Shown here in pieces: positions 1-12,400 of a stretch of DNA of 64,000 nucleotides. Made by a program: the position numbers and the translations under genes. The notes beneath the pieces were generated by a model. That model did no database searches. It was not told the DNA's origin and was given only the letters and a program-made list of their open reading frames with translations. The stretch is from Margaritifera margaritifera (lineage: Eukaryota > Mollusca > Bivalvia > Unionida > Margaritiferidae), in NCBI GenBank assembly GCA_029931535.1, contig JAQPZY010001295.1, forward strand, positions 620,001-684,000, given 5' to 3'. Every line of letters begins with the position of its first letter. Positions within the stretch are counted from its first letter, which is position 1.

Positions 1-820
1 TTCTGTGGTAAGGCAGCTCGTGAGAGAAACTAAGTCAAAACCAGTTCTTCTCTCACTATGCCCTGTCATCAATTGCTCTGGGACAATGGGCCCTTGCTGA
101 GGAATAAGGCTTGGAGAGGGGTTTCACCATCTGATGTGCATTAGAGGGGGTCTTCCGATTTCTATGTTCCCTCTTGGGAAGCGAAATGTGAGCTCTGGAT
201 TACTGGGCCTACACAAAGTTTGTCTCCTTGACAACCCATTTTCCGACCTCTTTTATGTGACTGTAGAATAGGAGGGTTGAACACAGTGTTTGATATATGA
301 GACTGGGCACCTACCTACCATAACATGGCATAAAAGAACATTCCTCTCTTTCATGTTAAAGTCGAGGAAACAAGATTATAAAAAACTGATTAATGTTATT
401 TTTGTATTATATTTTTAAAGTAAATGTTCTTAAAATCTGCTTGAAAAGTTATTATCATTGTCCACGCCTAAAAACCAGATATTAATAGGTGCAAGTCACA
501 GGCTTTGAGTAACCTTGGGGTGACAGCTATCAGAACATAGTTCATGCACCAATAATTACTCTGATTAGTTACAGGTGAGGCCTCAGATACAAAATGTGCA
601 GCACACAGTTCACTTACCTAATTTCTATATTCATTCACATTAACAATACACAGTTAACCTGTTGAGAGTAACATATCACAATATGCAATGAATAGTCATT
701 AATACAGAAAGTTGATCATTGAACAAACATATTTGTTCCTACTTCCAACTGCCTTGGTCACAAAGGACCTTTTAAGTAGGGCACATCGTATATAGGTCTA
801 GCATGGATGAATCATTGTGA
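1..820. other. No recognisable gene
   Basis: About 0.8 kb of AT-rich sequence. I see no long open frame, splice-flanked coding block or transposon motif. It leads directly into the tandem array that starts near 860. Confidence 0.5.
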
Positions 821-854
821 TCTTTAAATGCAAATACTAAAGCATAAAATGTTG

Positions 855-1958
855 GTTTCAGTGACCTTCTTTGGACTTAATGGCAAGCTGCATGGCTGGG
901 ACATAAACAGCACCCAAAAAATGAACTTTTAGCACAAAAGGTGAGAAATCAATGAAAATGAAATATAGGTCACATATTTTTTTTTGGCAAAACAGAACTT
1001 ATCAAGATGCATCCACTCACTGAGTTTCATGATTCTTGGTAGGACAGTATGTATATAACATGCCAAAAACTCGTGTGGTTATGAGCTAGATGTAAAATCT
1101 TAACTAAAACCAGTAAAAGATTAAATATAGCTCACAATAAGCCTCTTTTATTGTAACAGTGATGCATATCATCATCAATTTCACAATTGCAGTATGAACA
1201 ATACTGAGAAATAAACATCAAACACAAAATGTAACCTAAGTCAGCGAAGCATAAAATATGGTCGATATTGACCTACTACTGGCATGAGGGAGTAGTGCTC
1301 ATAAAGATGCATCGTCAAGTTTGATGATTTTATATAGGATAGTATGCACAACTGCATACCAGAAATCTATGTGGTTATGAGCTAAATGCAACAACTTAAC
1401 CTAAGCCAGTAAAATGTGAAATATAACTCATAGTGACTGTTTTTGGTATGGGTGACGCAATAAGAGCGATGTATAAAATCACCTAGTTTAAGGAGTACAG
1501 CATGAACAGTAAAAATGACAAAAAGAACCATAGTTAGTGAAATGTGAAATATGGGTCACAGTGACCTTTCTTTAAGATGAGGGTGTAGTACTTATCAAGA
1601 TTCATGTGGTCATGAGCTAAATGCAAAAACATAACCCTGTAAAATGTTAAATGTAGGCCACAATGACCTTCTCTTGTTATAAGGGCATGGTACTAATAGG
1701 GGTGCATACTGTCACCTAGTTTAATGATTCTGGAATAAACAGTGCTTCAGGCTGAAACCAAGGCAGTGAAGCATAACATATGTGTCACCATGACCTACTT
1801 TTGTGACCAATGTGTAGTACTCATCAAGATACATTTTCTTGCCAAATTTCATGAATCTTGGTATAACAGTATACACACAGGCTTAAAAAAAAACTATTTG
1901 GTTTTGAGCTAAACCTCAAAACTTAACCTAAGCCAGTAAAATTGTAGGTCATAGCTAC
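855..1958. repeat. Diverged tandem array, units about 100-180 bp
   Basis: About seven imperfect units follow one another. Recurring landmarks are a GTCACAGTGACCTT-like start (861, 1560, 1660, 1786), a block like CATCAAGATGCAT, a block like TTTCATGATTCTTGGTA, a block like GTGGTTATGAGCTAAATGC, and an end like CCAGTAAAATGTGAAATAT. Longer units of about 170 bp alternate with shorter ones of about 100-130 bp that lack the middle blocks. The copies differ by many substitutions and indels, so the array is old. Similar GTCAAGGTCA/GTGACCTT arrays are common in invertebrate genomes. No coding potential is seen. Confidence 0.75.
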
Positions 1959-3509
1959 TGTCACGGAATTGTATCGTTTATATCAATATGTATATGTGAT
2001 CCAAATGTATTCGGGTTTCCTTTCCGACTAGAGCGTTACTCGGGGGTTGTTTATTTTTTTCGGCTCTAGTTATTTTGAAATACTGAGCGCGATTCACCCC
2101 ATACTGCACGTTCAAATTGCCTGCAGTGAAAACTCACGTACCTAGCTGCTGCGCATATCTGTCACAGCTAGAGTACATATAGAGCGAATTCTCTATAAAC
2201 AAATTACACTACGATGAGTCTTGTCAGAAAGCTTACCTCTTTACGGGAGCAAAACTTCAGCTGTAGAGGTATGTGAAATTTAAGATTGTATTCTTTATCA
2301 CTATTCGTTTTATATGACATAATTGTTTCATATATTAGATGTTTTAGAATTTATTCTAAATTCTACAGAGAGTCAATACCTAGGTCATACAACGCCATGA
2401 TATTAGAAATCCTATAGGCTGGTTCAAGTTAGCTATTTGTTGTAACTGAACAGACGGGTATTATTTAATTATACGCGGCATGCATTGAATGATTAATGTA
2501 ATGTGTAACGAGGCGTAATTCATGTGCGCGCATGCGCAACATATATCAATACAAAAGTACTAACCGTGTCATAGGTACTACACGGTTTAGTTGTTATACT
2601 TTTAGCTGTTCCATATGTATGGTTTGGTGATGAGAAGTCACAGAACTCTGTGTGGTTTCGTGTGACGTGTACGCTGTGTCTGGTGACGTTGTTTCGGAAG
2701 AGTGTACTGGTTTTCTCGATGCGAGGGACCAAGGCTTCTCGATCAACGGGTCTGTGTTAATGTGAAGGCTCTCGAGGGACCCTTCAACAGACTGGGAGGG
2801 GTGGACCATGCGTGGTGGCTCCTTGACCATGGACTAGAGCGGGTGGAACCGTAGATACATCTTGGTAGTCAAACGGAAGCCACGATAGTTATATTTATTG
2901 CGTGTTCCATTTGATTGTTATCTCAATATTGCTATCTGTGCAAAATTACATTCATTCCTATTTCAATATCGCTATATGTGTGATAGATTCATAATTTCAT
3001 ACATCCCCCATTTCAATATCGTTATATGAACGACATATTCATAATTTCATACATCCCCATTTCAATATCGTTATATGAACGACGGATTCATAAATTCATA
3101 TTCCAACATCGCTTGTTAAATTGATAAATTGACGAGTTAACAGATTGATGGATAAATGAGTATTCTATTGATAAGTGCATAAATCACATGCTTTGGTCAC
3201 CCTTGGTACTTAATAAGACCTTGTTTATATTGGGGTGTAAATCATATACTCTTATTTGTCGATTGGTGATAGGATGCTATTCACGTTTGTTTAAAATTCC
3301 ATTTGTTAAATCCATCTTTGATTTTTCTCGTTGAGTTACTTGTTGTTGATAGTTCCATGTTAGGAACTTTATAATTTTCCTTATCTTTTTGTTATAATGG
3401 TGTCAGATTTGTTCATCTTTAAATTGCGTTTATAAATAAACATCTTATTAACGCAGTTGCTTTCGGTGTCTTCACTAATCCAGTCCCAACCCGGCTTCAT
3501 CCTGTGACA
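1959..3509. mobile_element. Possible solo LTR or LTR-like element (TGTCAC...GTGACA)
   Basis: The block starts TGTCACGG and ends CCTGTGACA, so it has the TG...CA ends and short inverted termini of an LTR. Near its right end an AATAAA-like polyadenylation signal (about 3436) is followed by a short GT/pyrimidine-rich stretch. The flanking pentamers (GCTAC and GTGCA) do not match, so there is no target-site duplication, and no second copy occurs in the window. It contains a tandem repeat at 2909-3113. It could equally be a chance pairing of short palindromic ends. Confidence 0.3.
2909..3113. repeat. Tandem repeat, about 50-bp unit, 4 copies
   Basis: Four units of about 46-50 bp share the core ATTTCAATATCGTTATATG followed by CATAATTTCATACATCC. 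The two central copies (about 2957-3006 and 3007-3056) are nearly identical; the outer two are diverged. It lies inside the putative LTR-like block. Confidence 0.8.
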
Positions 3510-3559
3510 GTGCATCGTTTGCGTTTAGAGCTTGAGGGTAGTTTACTACTTTTTGACAG

Positions 3560-4300
3560 AAGAGCTCAGGTCTTCCAACTGAAATCAAAATAGTTCTGAA
3601 TATATTCGAACCATAAATAAAACCGGAAAGTATATCCCTCAACATGATACTGAATAGTTTTTTTTTTGAAAATGTTGAGTCTTTTTCATCTATTATTCAG
3701 ATCCAAAATGCAATCATGGTACAATTATTATAAATGTAAATTGGTTTTCCTCAAAGCTCTGCATACAGAAGAAAGAAAGAACAAAAAAAAAAAGATAATA
3801 ACTGTGTGCTCTTCCTGAGTTTTCCTATAAATGTTAGGAATTCAAATTGAACATTTCAATAAGATGAGTATGTTCGAAACCCAACACTTTACATCCGTAC
3901 ACCAAAAAAGTTATAGATAAGATGCATTGTTTTTAAATTTGCTGAACATTGTGCTTGATAGTTTTTAAAAACTACCGAATGTTGGAGAAAATGTAACCTA
4001 TGTATTTAAGTTTGTCACAAGTACAAATGGCGTTTCCTCCTATTTTATATCCAAAATGAGTAGAATTATATAATTACGTGATCCAAAAATGATAATTTTT
4101 GATTTTGCCAAATTGACATTAAGTTTTCAATATTTAGTCTGCTCAAGAAAATCATTGTTTTTTTCTTGCAAAGAATCGGCATCATTTCTGGATATTACGG
4201 TGTCATCTGCATATATTAAAATCAACAGTTTCGGGTACATTAAAGTGTCAAAACCTTCTGCTTCTAGTGGAAATATGAAAATAATTTGAAAATAATTTGA
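3560..4300 (-). mobile_element. LINE reverse-transcriptase fragment (decayed)
   Basis: On the - strand the frame around 4215-4090 reads the RT palm motif LILIYADDTVIS. It is followed by a helix resembling DSLQEKNNDFLEQTKY and then KLNVNLAKSKIIIFGSR, the usual layout of a non-LTR retrotransposon RT after its YADD box. A TGA replaces the tryptophan codon normally found before KL, and downstream frames are broken, so the copy is dead. Upstream RT blocks and the endonuclease were not recognised. The clade is not assigned. Confidence 0.8.
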
Positions 4301-5630
4301 GGAAATGAACGAGAAGCATCGAATATGAAGTGTAAATCTTCAACATCTAGGATGAGACTGATTATCAGCAAAATCTGCATACATTAATCATTTTTGGGTG
4401 TCTTTTTTAGTTCCAATAAGTATGACAATTATTTGTATCTTTTGTTGTTGTCCGTGCACTTTTGAGGAAATACGGGGATTATGTATTCCGTCGGTGATTA
4501 GTATAATACAACACTTGAGGTCTGTGGGAATCGTGTGATAAAAAAGTGTCTGCGGATTACACGGACATTATTAGAATATAACATTAGGCCACCATTGTTT
4601 TTGGAGGGAAATTAATAATAGATCAGCATGTTTGTGGGTGTATAGCGACAACGGGAAATCCTATGTTCAAAACGTCCATAGGTTTAGCATACATCGTGAC
4701 TGATCAAAACACGGTAGCCTACTATTCATTATCCCTACCCATACTATCCAATACCCGTACACCTACTAACCCACTCTCCCCGTTTGACTAATCATTATTT
4801 ATAGTTAAAAATTAACATAGGCTTGTGAATATTTATTCTTCTTAATGGCTCAGATTTAATGTCCTCTAGTTCCCTGATTCTGTAACCTCTCTCTCGTAGT
4901 CCCGGTACAATCAACGTACATGTGTCGTGTAAGTAATGCTCACTGTTTTTGAAATCTTGAGCAATCTAAGTATTTGGATTTTAACAATGATCCTCAATGC
5001 ATGTCGTGGATAAAAATGAGTTGTATGTGACAATTGATGATTGTCCGTTTCCTTGAAATATACTCTAGTATTCAGGCTATATATCCCTTTGCATAGTTAT
5101 TTCACTCATAGAATTCTCCATCTAAAATCAAATAAACCTAGCATAGAAATTGGTGGTTTGTGAGCCTAAGTAAATATTTCTTTCTCCCATTTCACTACAT
5201 AAATGTTTGGGTCAACTGGATAACACTTCTTCATCATAGCTGTAACTTACTTTTGGAGATATTTGTTTTCATTCAAAACAAAATCGTTCATTTCAGACAG
5301 ATACAAATACATGAATAAATAGATATACAGATACAGAGATAAACGTGTGGGTGGAGGAGAAGGTGAGTTGACAGAAGGACGGATAGACGAATATAGGGGC
5401 AGAAGGATAAATATATATGTAGATAAAGTTTCTTTAGTTGACAATGGTTTTGACATAAATTGTCCATTCTTATCTAAGTTAGTATTATATTATTTCAAGT
5501 ATGTGAAACGACACTTATTGTATTATACCGTTACTTAATACTATTTCTGAAGCTTGACATATAGGTGCCATAAGAAAATCAAAACTTGGCCGGAAAAAAC
5601 TAGCCCTCACCGGCAGTCAAATCCCAACTA
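4301..5630. other. No recognisable gene; 5' flank of the metalloprotease gene
   Basis: This stretch is AT-rich with only short open frames, and no splice-flanked coding block or transposon motif was recognised. Distal regulatory sequence for the downstream gene could lie here, but nothing specific supports that. Confidence 0.4.
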
Positions 5631-5636
5631 ACCTGA

Positions 5637-5672
5637 TATATAAACTACATGCTAATGATTAAGTCGATCAGT
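5637..5672 (+). promoter_or_regulatory. TATA box plus initiator of the M12B metalloprotease gene
   Basis: TATATAAA at 5637-5644 is followed by an initiator-like TCAGT at 5668-5672. If the A at 5670 is the start site, the TATA box begins 33 bp upstream, the canonical spacing. The resulting 5' leader would be about 38 nt, ending in AACA before the ATG at 5708, a good start context. A TATA-plus-initiator promoter is typical of strongly tissue-restricted genes. This is predicted from sequence only. Confidence 0.55.
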
Positions 5673-5707
5673 GATTCCATTGACGCCAGTGAGCTTTTGA
5701 GTTAACA

Positions 5708-5762
5708 ATGAAGAAAGGCGTATTTCTTCTTCTAGCCTGCGTCTTGTTCGATGTACGGTCAG
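5708..5762 (+). CDS. M12B metalloprotease-like gene, exon 1 (signal peptide)
   Basis: The ATG at 5708 opens a short exon encoding MKKGVFLLLACVLFDVRS and ending in phase 1 at AG|GTAAGT. The peptide is a textbook secretory signal: two lysines, a hydrophobic core (VFLLLACVLF), then a polar cleavage region. This start was chosen because of the promoter spacing, the signal peptide, and the match of phase 1 to exon 2 across a 2.4-kb intron. The joined first codon of exon 2 is alanine, so cleavage near VRS-A is plausible. The product would enter the secretory pathway. The exon is only 18 codons, so its identity rests on position, phase and the signal character. Confidence 0.7.
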
Positions 5763-6343
5763 GTAAGTCTTTATATAATTGTTAAGCGCTGACAACGAAC
5801 AGTAAAAAGAAAATAGTTTTTAGCGGCCTATGCGCTTTCGACTCTCAATGTGTATATGTCATAGACAAAATTACGAAACAAAGACAAAGAAGACACAAAA
5901 TAAACACAAGAATAAGGGTTGAAGATGCAAAACTTTACATGATTATGAACCTAACAGAAGGGTTATTTCAAAATTTTTGATATTTGGCCTTGTTGGTTAG
6001 AAATCGATGATAAAATGGCAATCTAGCTGGTTTGCACCTACAAAAGAGGAGCAAAATTGCCATCTATTTCGTAATGTAAGGTGATAATGTGGCAGATTAT
6101 TTCCCTGATAATTAATTGTCACTTTAATAACAATAACTCCAAAAATATTACTAATACCATCAGGAACTACATAAACGTAGTAATTATAGGTAAGTGGACG
6201 AACAATGATTTATTTTTTATGTTACTTTATTTGATTGTATTTGCGTGTGGGTGACCTTTTGGAGTCTATTTGATTTAAGCACAATGTTTTGCTCGTCACT
6301 ATGTTAAAGAGTGATTTGGCTTGACCTTTAATCACTACAGGAC

Positions 6344-6760
6344 TCAGATGTGCCAGTATGGTCTTGAATTGCGATTGGCTTTAACTTTGCCCCTTAGGCT
6401 TTTCAGTATGCGGTAGGCTACAACTGGTTTGTTCGGGAGGATTAGGTTTAGTGTCTCACACGATTTCACGATGGTACTGTTTTTCTCGATGATTTTACCT
6501 ACTTTAGGGTTGTCTCGATGGTATAACAAGATAAATGGCATCTGACCAATTTTTGCACTTGCTCTGTATTTTAAGAGGTCATTAGGATTTTTGGGGTGTT
6601 TTTTATAGTTTTCTTTTGGTTCCTCCGCTATCCGATCTTTATCTTTATAGTAGCCGCGGTTCGTCAAATGTTAAGACAACTCTTCAGACCTTTTCTGGAA
6701 TATTACATCGTCGGTGAAAATTCTGCATTGATAGTAGTTTTTACAACATCAATAACATGG
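6344..6760 (-). mobile_element. Penelope-like element fragment (region C-terminal to RT)
   Basis: The - strand frame 6667-6344 encodes TNRGYYKDKDRIAEE, a central MPFILLYHRDNPKVGKII, and a distal LPNKPVVAYRILKSLRGK. As I recall, this order (the RGY block, a FIL-YH block with a lysine-rich helix, then the P-VAYR--KSLRD-like block) is characteristic of the Penelope-like element polypeptide between the RT and the GIY-YIG endonuclease. Just upstream on the - strand (about 6760-6668) broken frames continue the match with FTDDVIFQKRSEEL. RT palm and endonuclease are absent here. The fragment lies in intron 1 of the metalloprotease gene, in antisense. Confidence 0.75.
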
Positions 6761-7928
6761 ACACGGGTGCTTTGAAAGCTTGGAGTTGGTAATATAAAAT
6801 TATATACAGAAGCAAATAAAGAAATCGAATAATTATATCTCTATTAAAGGCGTTTTAAAACGTAATGAAGTCTTTTTGCGATGGGCCGTACAACAGTTGT
6901 ATTCATTATCCCAATGACGACCATCTCAGTGGACACATATGTAAGTCATGTATCAAATAAAATACTTCAAAGCACTTGATCTCGTTTTTTCTTTGTTGCA
7001 ATGACTTACTCAAGTCCTATTTACTAAAGTCATACTTTTATAGGTTTTGTTGTAACCTGACCTAAGCGAAAATCTTCATAAAAAACCGTGAACATGTGTG
7101 TTTTGTCATACTAAGAATGGACACTGCTCATCGAATCACTTCTGTTGTCAAAGTTAAATTTTCTTGAGATCAGTAGTTATCCACGTATGAAACTCTTCAA
7201 TTTTGGAAGTAGTTTTTGCACGTAATCTTATATCCTGTTATGATCATGTGGAAGTGATTGAAAATTGTGAAGTCTGAGGCTAGCGCGACTTTCAGACTAA
7301 CATGTCGTTCGAGTCAACCAGTAGTTGTATAATCATACTGCGGGAAGTTGTACATTCGGTTATTAAATTTTTTTTCATTCTTTTTTTTCTTCAAAATCAA
7401 ATGACTCACCGTGACACATTTATTGGAATTTAGGAAATATTTCAACGTACATCTTGGTACTTTTGTTAAATCTTTTAATATATATTATTCACGTTATTGC
7501 AAAAGTGTTACCCAAGGTTTATTTGATCCACACATTTTCTTTGGTTTTCAAAAGCTGATAGCGCTGATTATATCTATACAAACTAGTTTGGAAATCTGGA
7601 TGTAAATAAAATAGATAAAAACAAATTGTTAAAATTTGCATGCAGTGCAAAACACAGTTGGAGGGTCATTGTTAAATGATACCATTGATGCCAAAACTAG
7701 TTAGGTAAATGGGCCAATTTGTTCACTTTCTTGCCCTTATTATGGAACAATTTTCAATTTATTTCAATATTAACAATTTCGGGATGAAAAAATGTTTCAG
7801 TAGTTATCTACGTTAAAAGAACAAGATCGAAAAGTTAAAAAAAAAACTTTTAGTCGAATTTGTTTCTTGATGTCTTATTAAAATATGTTTAAATGAACTC
7901 TATGACGATTGATTAGGCAAGTAAATGA

Positions 7929-7954
7929 TTATTATTATTATTATTATTATTATA
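7929..7954. repeat. (ATT)n microsatellite
   Basis: An uninterrupted ATT run in intron 1, ending in TATAAT. Confidence 0.9.
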
Positions 7955-8169
7955 ATTTTAGCGCTACGAAAATGTATTGTATTATTTGATTAGATTGCTA
8001 ATCTGTTTACTTGATTGTCGAAAATTCGAATCTTTTGAAATGTAAATATTTTTTAATTCTTATGTCAACAATTGAGTTGACAATGACGACTGAGTAATCT
8101 GTCTATCTCGTTTGTTCGTTTGTTTGGTCACTTTGTGTTAAAAAAATTGTCTTATCTTCGTTTTACCAG

Positions 8170-8414
8170 CACCTACCGATTCGGAAATGGTCTGGTGGAA
8201 AGATGTGACCGCAAGTTTAGAAACAAAGAAACGGACACTCAGTGATCTTAATCTCCCTGATGAGTTGACCTTTTACCTCAGACGCGGGTCACACGCTCTG
8301 ACATTAAATTTGAAGAGGAATTTTGGTATTGATCCAGATGCTGACGTCTATGTAGTGCGAAAATTGAAAGACGGTCGATCACTTCGGGAGAAAGCACGCA
8401 ATTTGGAAAAGGAG
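8170..8414 (+). CDS. M12B metalloprotease-like gene, exon 2 (prodomain)
   Basis: The exon follows a pyrimidine-rich acceptor (TTTTACCAG|CACC) and ends at GAG|GTAACC in phase 0; phase 1 at its start matches exon 1. It encodes about 81 residues beginning APTDSEMVWWKDV. The central LPDELTFYLRRGSHALTLNL and KRNFGIDPDADVYVVRKL blocks are the amphipathic beta-strand pattern of the reprolysin (M12B) propeptide family, which in ADAMs, ADAMTSs and venom metalloproteases folds on and inhibits the catalytic domain. The exon ends LREKARNLEKE. No stop or frameshift is present. If unspliced, the frame would stop ten codons later, which supports use of the donor. Confidence 0.85.
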
Positions 8415-9400
8415 GTAACCGTTCATCGGATTAGAACATAACCGTGTTCTTTTATTAATCGCTGCTTTCTTAAAGTGCATCCTTTGATAGTAGCATACAT
8501 ATGGCACCTTTGAAACACTTATAATAGTTATTAAACTAATCCAATGACAGGGTGCACAAGAAAGCAGTTTTCTGAAACACTCGGCGTTCGGAGTTTAGAA
8601 ACACTTACACAATTTCCTAACACATGGGGTAACGATTTATTAATTACTTGTAAAATTAACTTTAGGCTCATACTTTCGTGTTATTGATTTTTTTTTGGTT
8701 GAGATACAAATATGAGAAAAGGGAGATTAATTGATTGTATGAGTTACTTTCTTTGCAACTGCACATACGTCGTTTTTTGCAGATTTGTAAAAATGCCTTT
8801 TAAAACAATTATGAGAAAACAACTAAAAGTAAAGAAATTAAATCAAGTATTCATATGTACCAATCGGGGAAAGGGTTTGTGTACATTTAAAGACATTTGG
8901 CCAAAGACTATAAGTATTAAAATGAACCAGAAGTTTTTGAAGACAGCGGTAACAAGAAGTGTATGTTTGGAAGTTAGCCTACTTATCATTTAATTCCACC
9001 TAAGAATCTACAGTAAGAAATTGCTCCCGATTTGTGTGCTATATTTAATGATATATGTGTTTGCTGACTGTCTTCGTCTACATTATTGTGTTCATCATGC
9101 ATTGGCTGTTTTGTTGGAATGTCTTTCACCATCTATTTCTTTTGGAACGAGAATTATTAGATCTTTTCTCAGTTGTCTTGCCCCACTGCTGCAACCACCT
9201 TTGTTGAATATACCGGCATCACTAATACAAACCAGTTCACCCGTGTGTGCTATGGTGAATCCCCATTAATTGCATTATTATCCACTCCTGGGCGCTCCAT
9301 ACTACATTGTGCTGTAGACTAAGCGACCTTGGATTATATTCAACTTCACTTACATGTAAACAACAACGAAAAACGTTGTTTCAAAGCCGGCCAGCGTTGA
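8415..9400. other. Intron 2, left end; no recognisable element
   Basis: About 1 kb of intron without a convincing coding block. The open frames at 8712-8993 and 9021-9269 are short and have no motif I recognise. Confidence 0.45.
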
Positions 9401-12400
9401 ACAGGAAGACAAATTCCAATTATATCCCTTTCTCCCGTATTCACAGAGATCTGAAAACTCGACTGTTAGTTTGAACAATTTAATTCAAATTCCTCTTCAG
9501 TCATAAACCCTTAAGACTGAGCAGCCACTGCACATAGCATTATTCAATGCCTACTCAGTTGGACAACTGGAAAGCTCACAGAAATCGTCAATTGTCAGGA
9601 AATCGACATCTTTTTCCTGACAACAACATGTCTTAAAACATCAGGCGATGAGCCAAAGTGAGCCGATCTAATACCCCCTTGTTACTTCATCGAGTTGTTA
9701 CGACGCTACTTCCGCAGAGATGGAATTACTCTTATAGCAAAGAACTCCAAACTCACACACATCTTTTGAACTGGTCCAAGCCACCCACACAATGGAACAA
9801 AGGTCAGTCAATTTTTTTCTGCCTCTACCACCCTCCTCCAGGTCGAAAACGCAAGTTGACTGAAATATTTCTTTTTGGAAGAGTTTGCTAACCTCTTAGA
9901 ATATTCAAATTCGATAGGTGGCAGCCTGATTATTCTCGGTGATTTTAGCTTTCAGTTTGACTGTCCAGGAAACATATACACGTCAAAATTCCTTGATTCC
10001 ATGCGCGTTTTTAACCTCAAACAGTCAGTTAGCCAACTCACTCATAAACCAGTTCACCTTTTATACTGGATTCGTCATAGACCAGATGAGAATATTCTAT
10101 AGTCTTTATTGGTGTCTCACGAAGATGCATCAGACCACCTCTGTGTCATATGTCATTTTGACGTATCAGTTCATAATCCTCAATCTTTGTTTGCTACTAA
10201 GAGAAACCTCCGTATAATGAATAGAACCCAACTAATGCATGACGTCCAACAAAACCCAACAACTTTGTTACCTTCTAAAGCAGAACAACTTGATAAGCGC
10301 TTGCGTTCATTTCTTGACAAACATGCCCCAGCAACCAAGTGTAGGGTATCCATCCAGAAGTGTTCTCCGTGGTATAGTAGTGTTCGCGACCAGCTTCGCA
10401 CTGTTAAAATTCAATGCTGCAAGGCTGAAAGGCTCTGACTTTCATCCGGTATTTCTATTCATAAGCAAATCTATGAAGTCGTTAGGAAGCATGACACATA
10501 GTTCATGCAGCGAAATCAACCTATTCAGTACTTACATCACCGAAAGCTCCAGCTGCAAAGAGTTCATCGTTATTACGAAGAAGCTAATGTCATGGAACAA
10601 ATGTACACGACTTCCAACAACCTTCTTAATTGTCAAACTTCTGGACCTTTTTGCAAATGTATTCCGTGACAAAGTGCCAACCAACAGAGATAAGCTTGAC
10701 AACATAATTTCAATCGACTCATCGTCACCACACAGTTATATACAGAATTTCAAAAGCAGCCTTAAAGAGCATCTAAGCCTATCCCTACTGATTTCTTAAG
10801 TACAATCCTGATGAAGAGTGCCCCAAATTCAAGTGAACTTGATTCGATTCCGACATCACTGAGTGCTTAGATTCAATATTGCCTTAACTAACCGATGTTA
10901 TTAATACTTCTCTCTCATCTGCGGAATTCCCATCATTTTTTCAAAACTACCATTGTAAAGTGTATGTTGAAAAAACCGTCGCTTGATGCAAAAGATTTAT
11001 ATAAAAAAATCCCTCCCTGTTTCTAACCTCCCATTTATATCAAAATTCTTGGAAGAAGTTGTTCTGTCCCAACTGGTATCCCATCTAAATTTAATTTAAA
11101 TAGTCTCTTTACCAATTTACAGTCTGCATATCGCCCTCACCACAGCATCGAAACTGCTATTCTGAAAGTAATTAACAACCTTCTTTCTGCTTTGGATAGT
11201 GGAACAATTACTGTCCTCACCCTTCTTGACTTATCTGCAGCATGTATTAGACATTCGCGAAACAAATTGTGTCCGTAAATAGAAAACATTTCAGCCCAGT
11301 TCATCTATGTTTTGATGTTCCACAGGGGTCCGTTCTTGGACCCGTTCTCTTAATTCTATATACTCAGACCCTCTTAAGTGTGATAGATCTCCATCCGGTG
11401 TCTGACCAATTATACGCTGATGACACTAAAATATACGTATTTACTACCCAACTGAAATTGTTGCTATCATCCAAGGCGTAGAGAGGTGCATTTCCGATGT
11501 GATGTCACGGGTGACATGTAACAAGCTGCAGATGAATGATGATAAACCTGAAGCCATTCTGATCACCACACAGCGTCTCATAACCATCCTTTACCTCAAG
11601 CAATATGTATCAGCAACACCAACATTAAATTTACACATACAGTGCGAAACCTAGGTGTCACTCTCGACAGTATTATCTCATTGCACAAATTGCACCAACA
11701 TATCTGGAACTGAGACGCATCAGCTCTATTCGCAATTTTCTTTCCGTTGAAGTGTCCCTTAGTACTCTCGAGACTGGACTATTGTAATTCTCTTTTATCT
11801 GGTTCGTCTCAGTATCTTCTACAGAAACTTCAAGAAGTTCAAAACACAGCTGCTCGAATTATCATTAGAGTATCAAAAACCGAGTACTTCTCCCCCTGCT
11901 GTGTACCCTCCACTGTTAACATATTTTCTCCAGAATCAAACACAAAATATGTTCTCTGTGCTACATTTCCTTGACTGCCTCCAATCCAACATACCTATCA
12001 GACCTCACCCAACTCGTTCAACCTATCTAGATACTTATGCACCTCTTCCGACACTTGTTTTCTCTTTACTCCCACTATCAAAACAAAGTCCTACGGACAA
12101 CGTTCTTTTGCGTGCCAGGGTCCAGGGGCCTGGAACGCATTGCTCGCTTAATTTAGACACAATGACAATGTGTTCTCATTCACGAGTGCACCTATTTCGA
12201 CTGCAAGAACAGACTTAAGACTTAGCAATGTTTCTTTAGCCTAACTATTTTCAGCTGGTTTTGTGTTTGTAATTTCATGGTGTTTGTTTTTGTGATCGTG
12301 TCAATAAGTATGTTGTTATGTGTTCCTGATATTGTAAAGCTCTTAGAGCTTCTAAAGATTAAGCGCTGTACTAAGTCCTCATTATTATTATTATTAGTAG

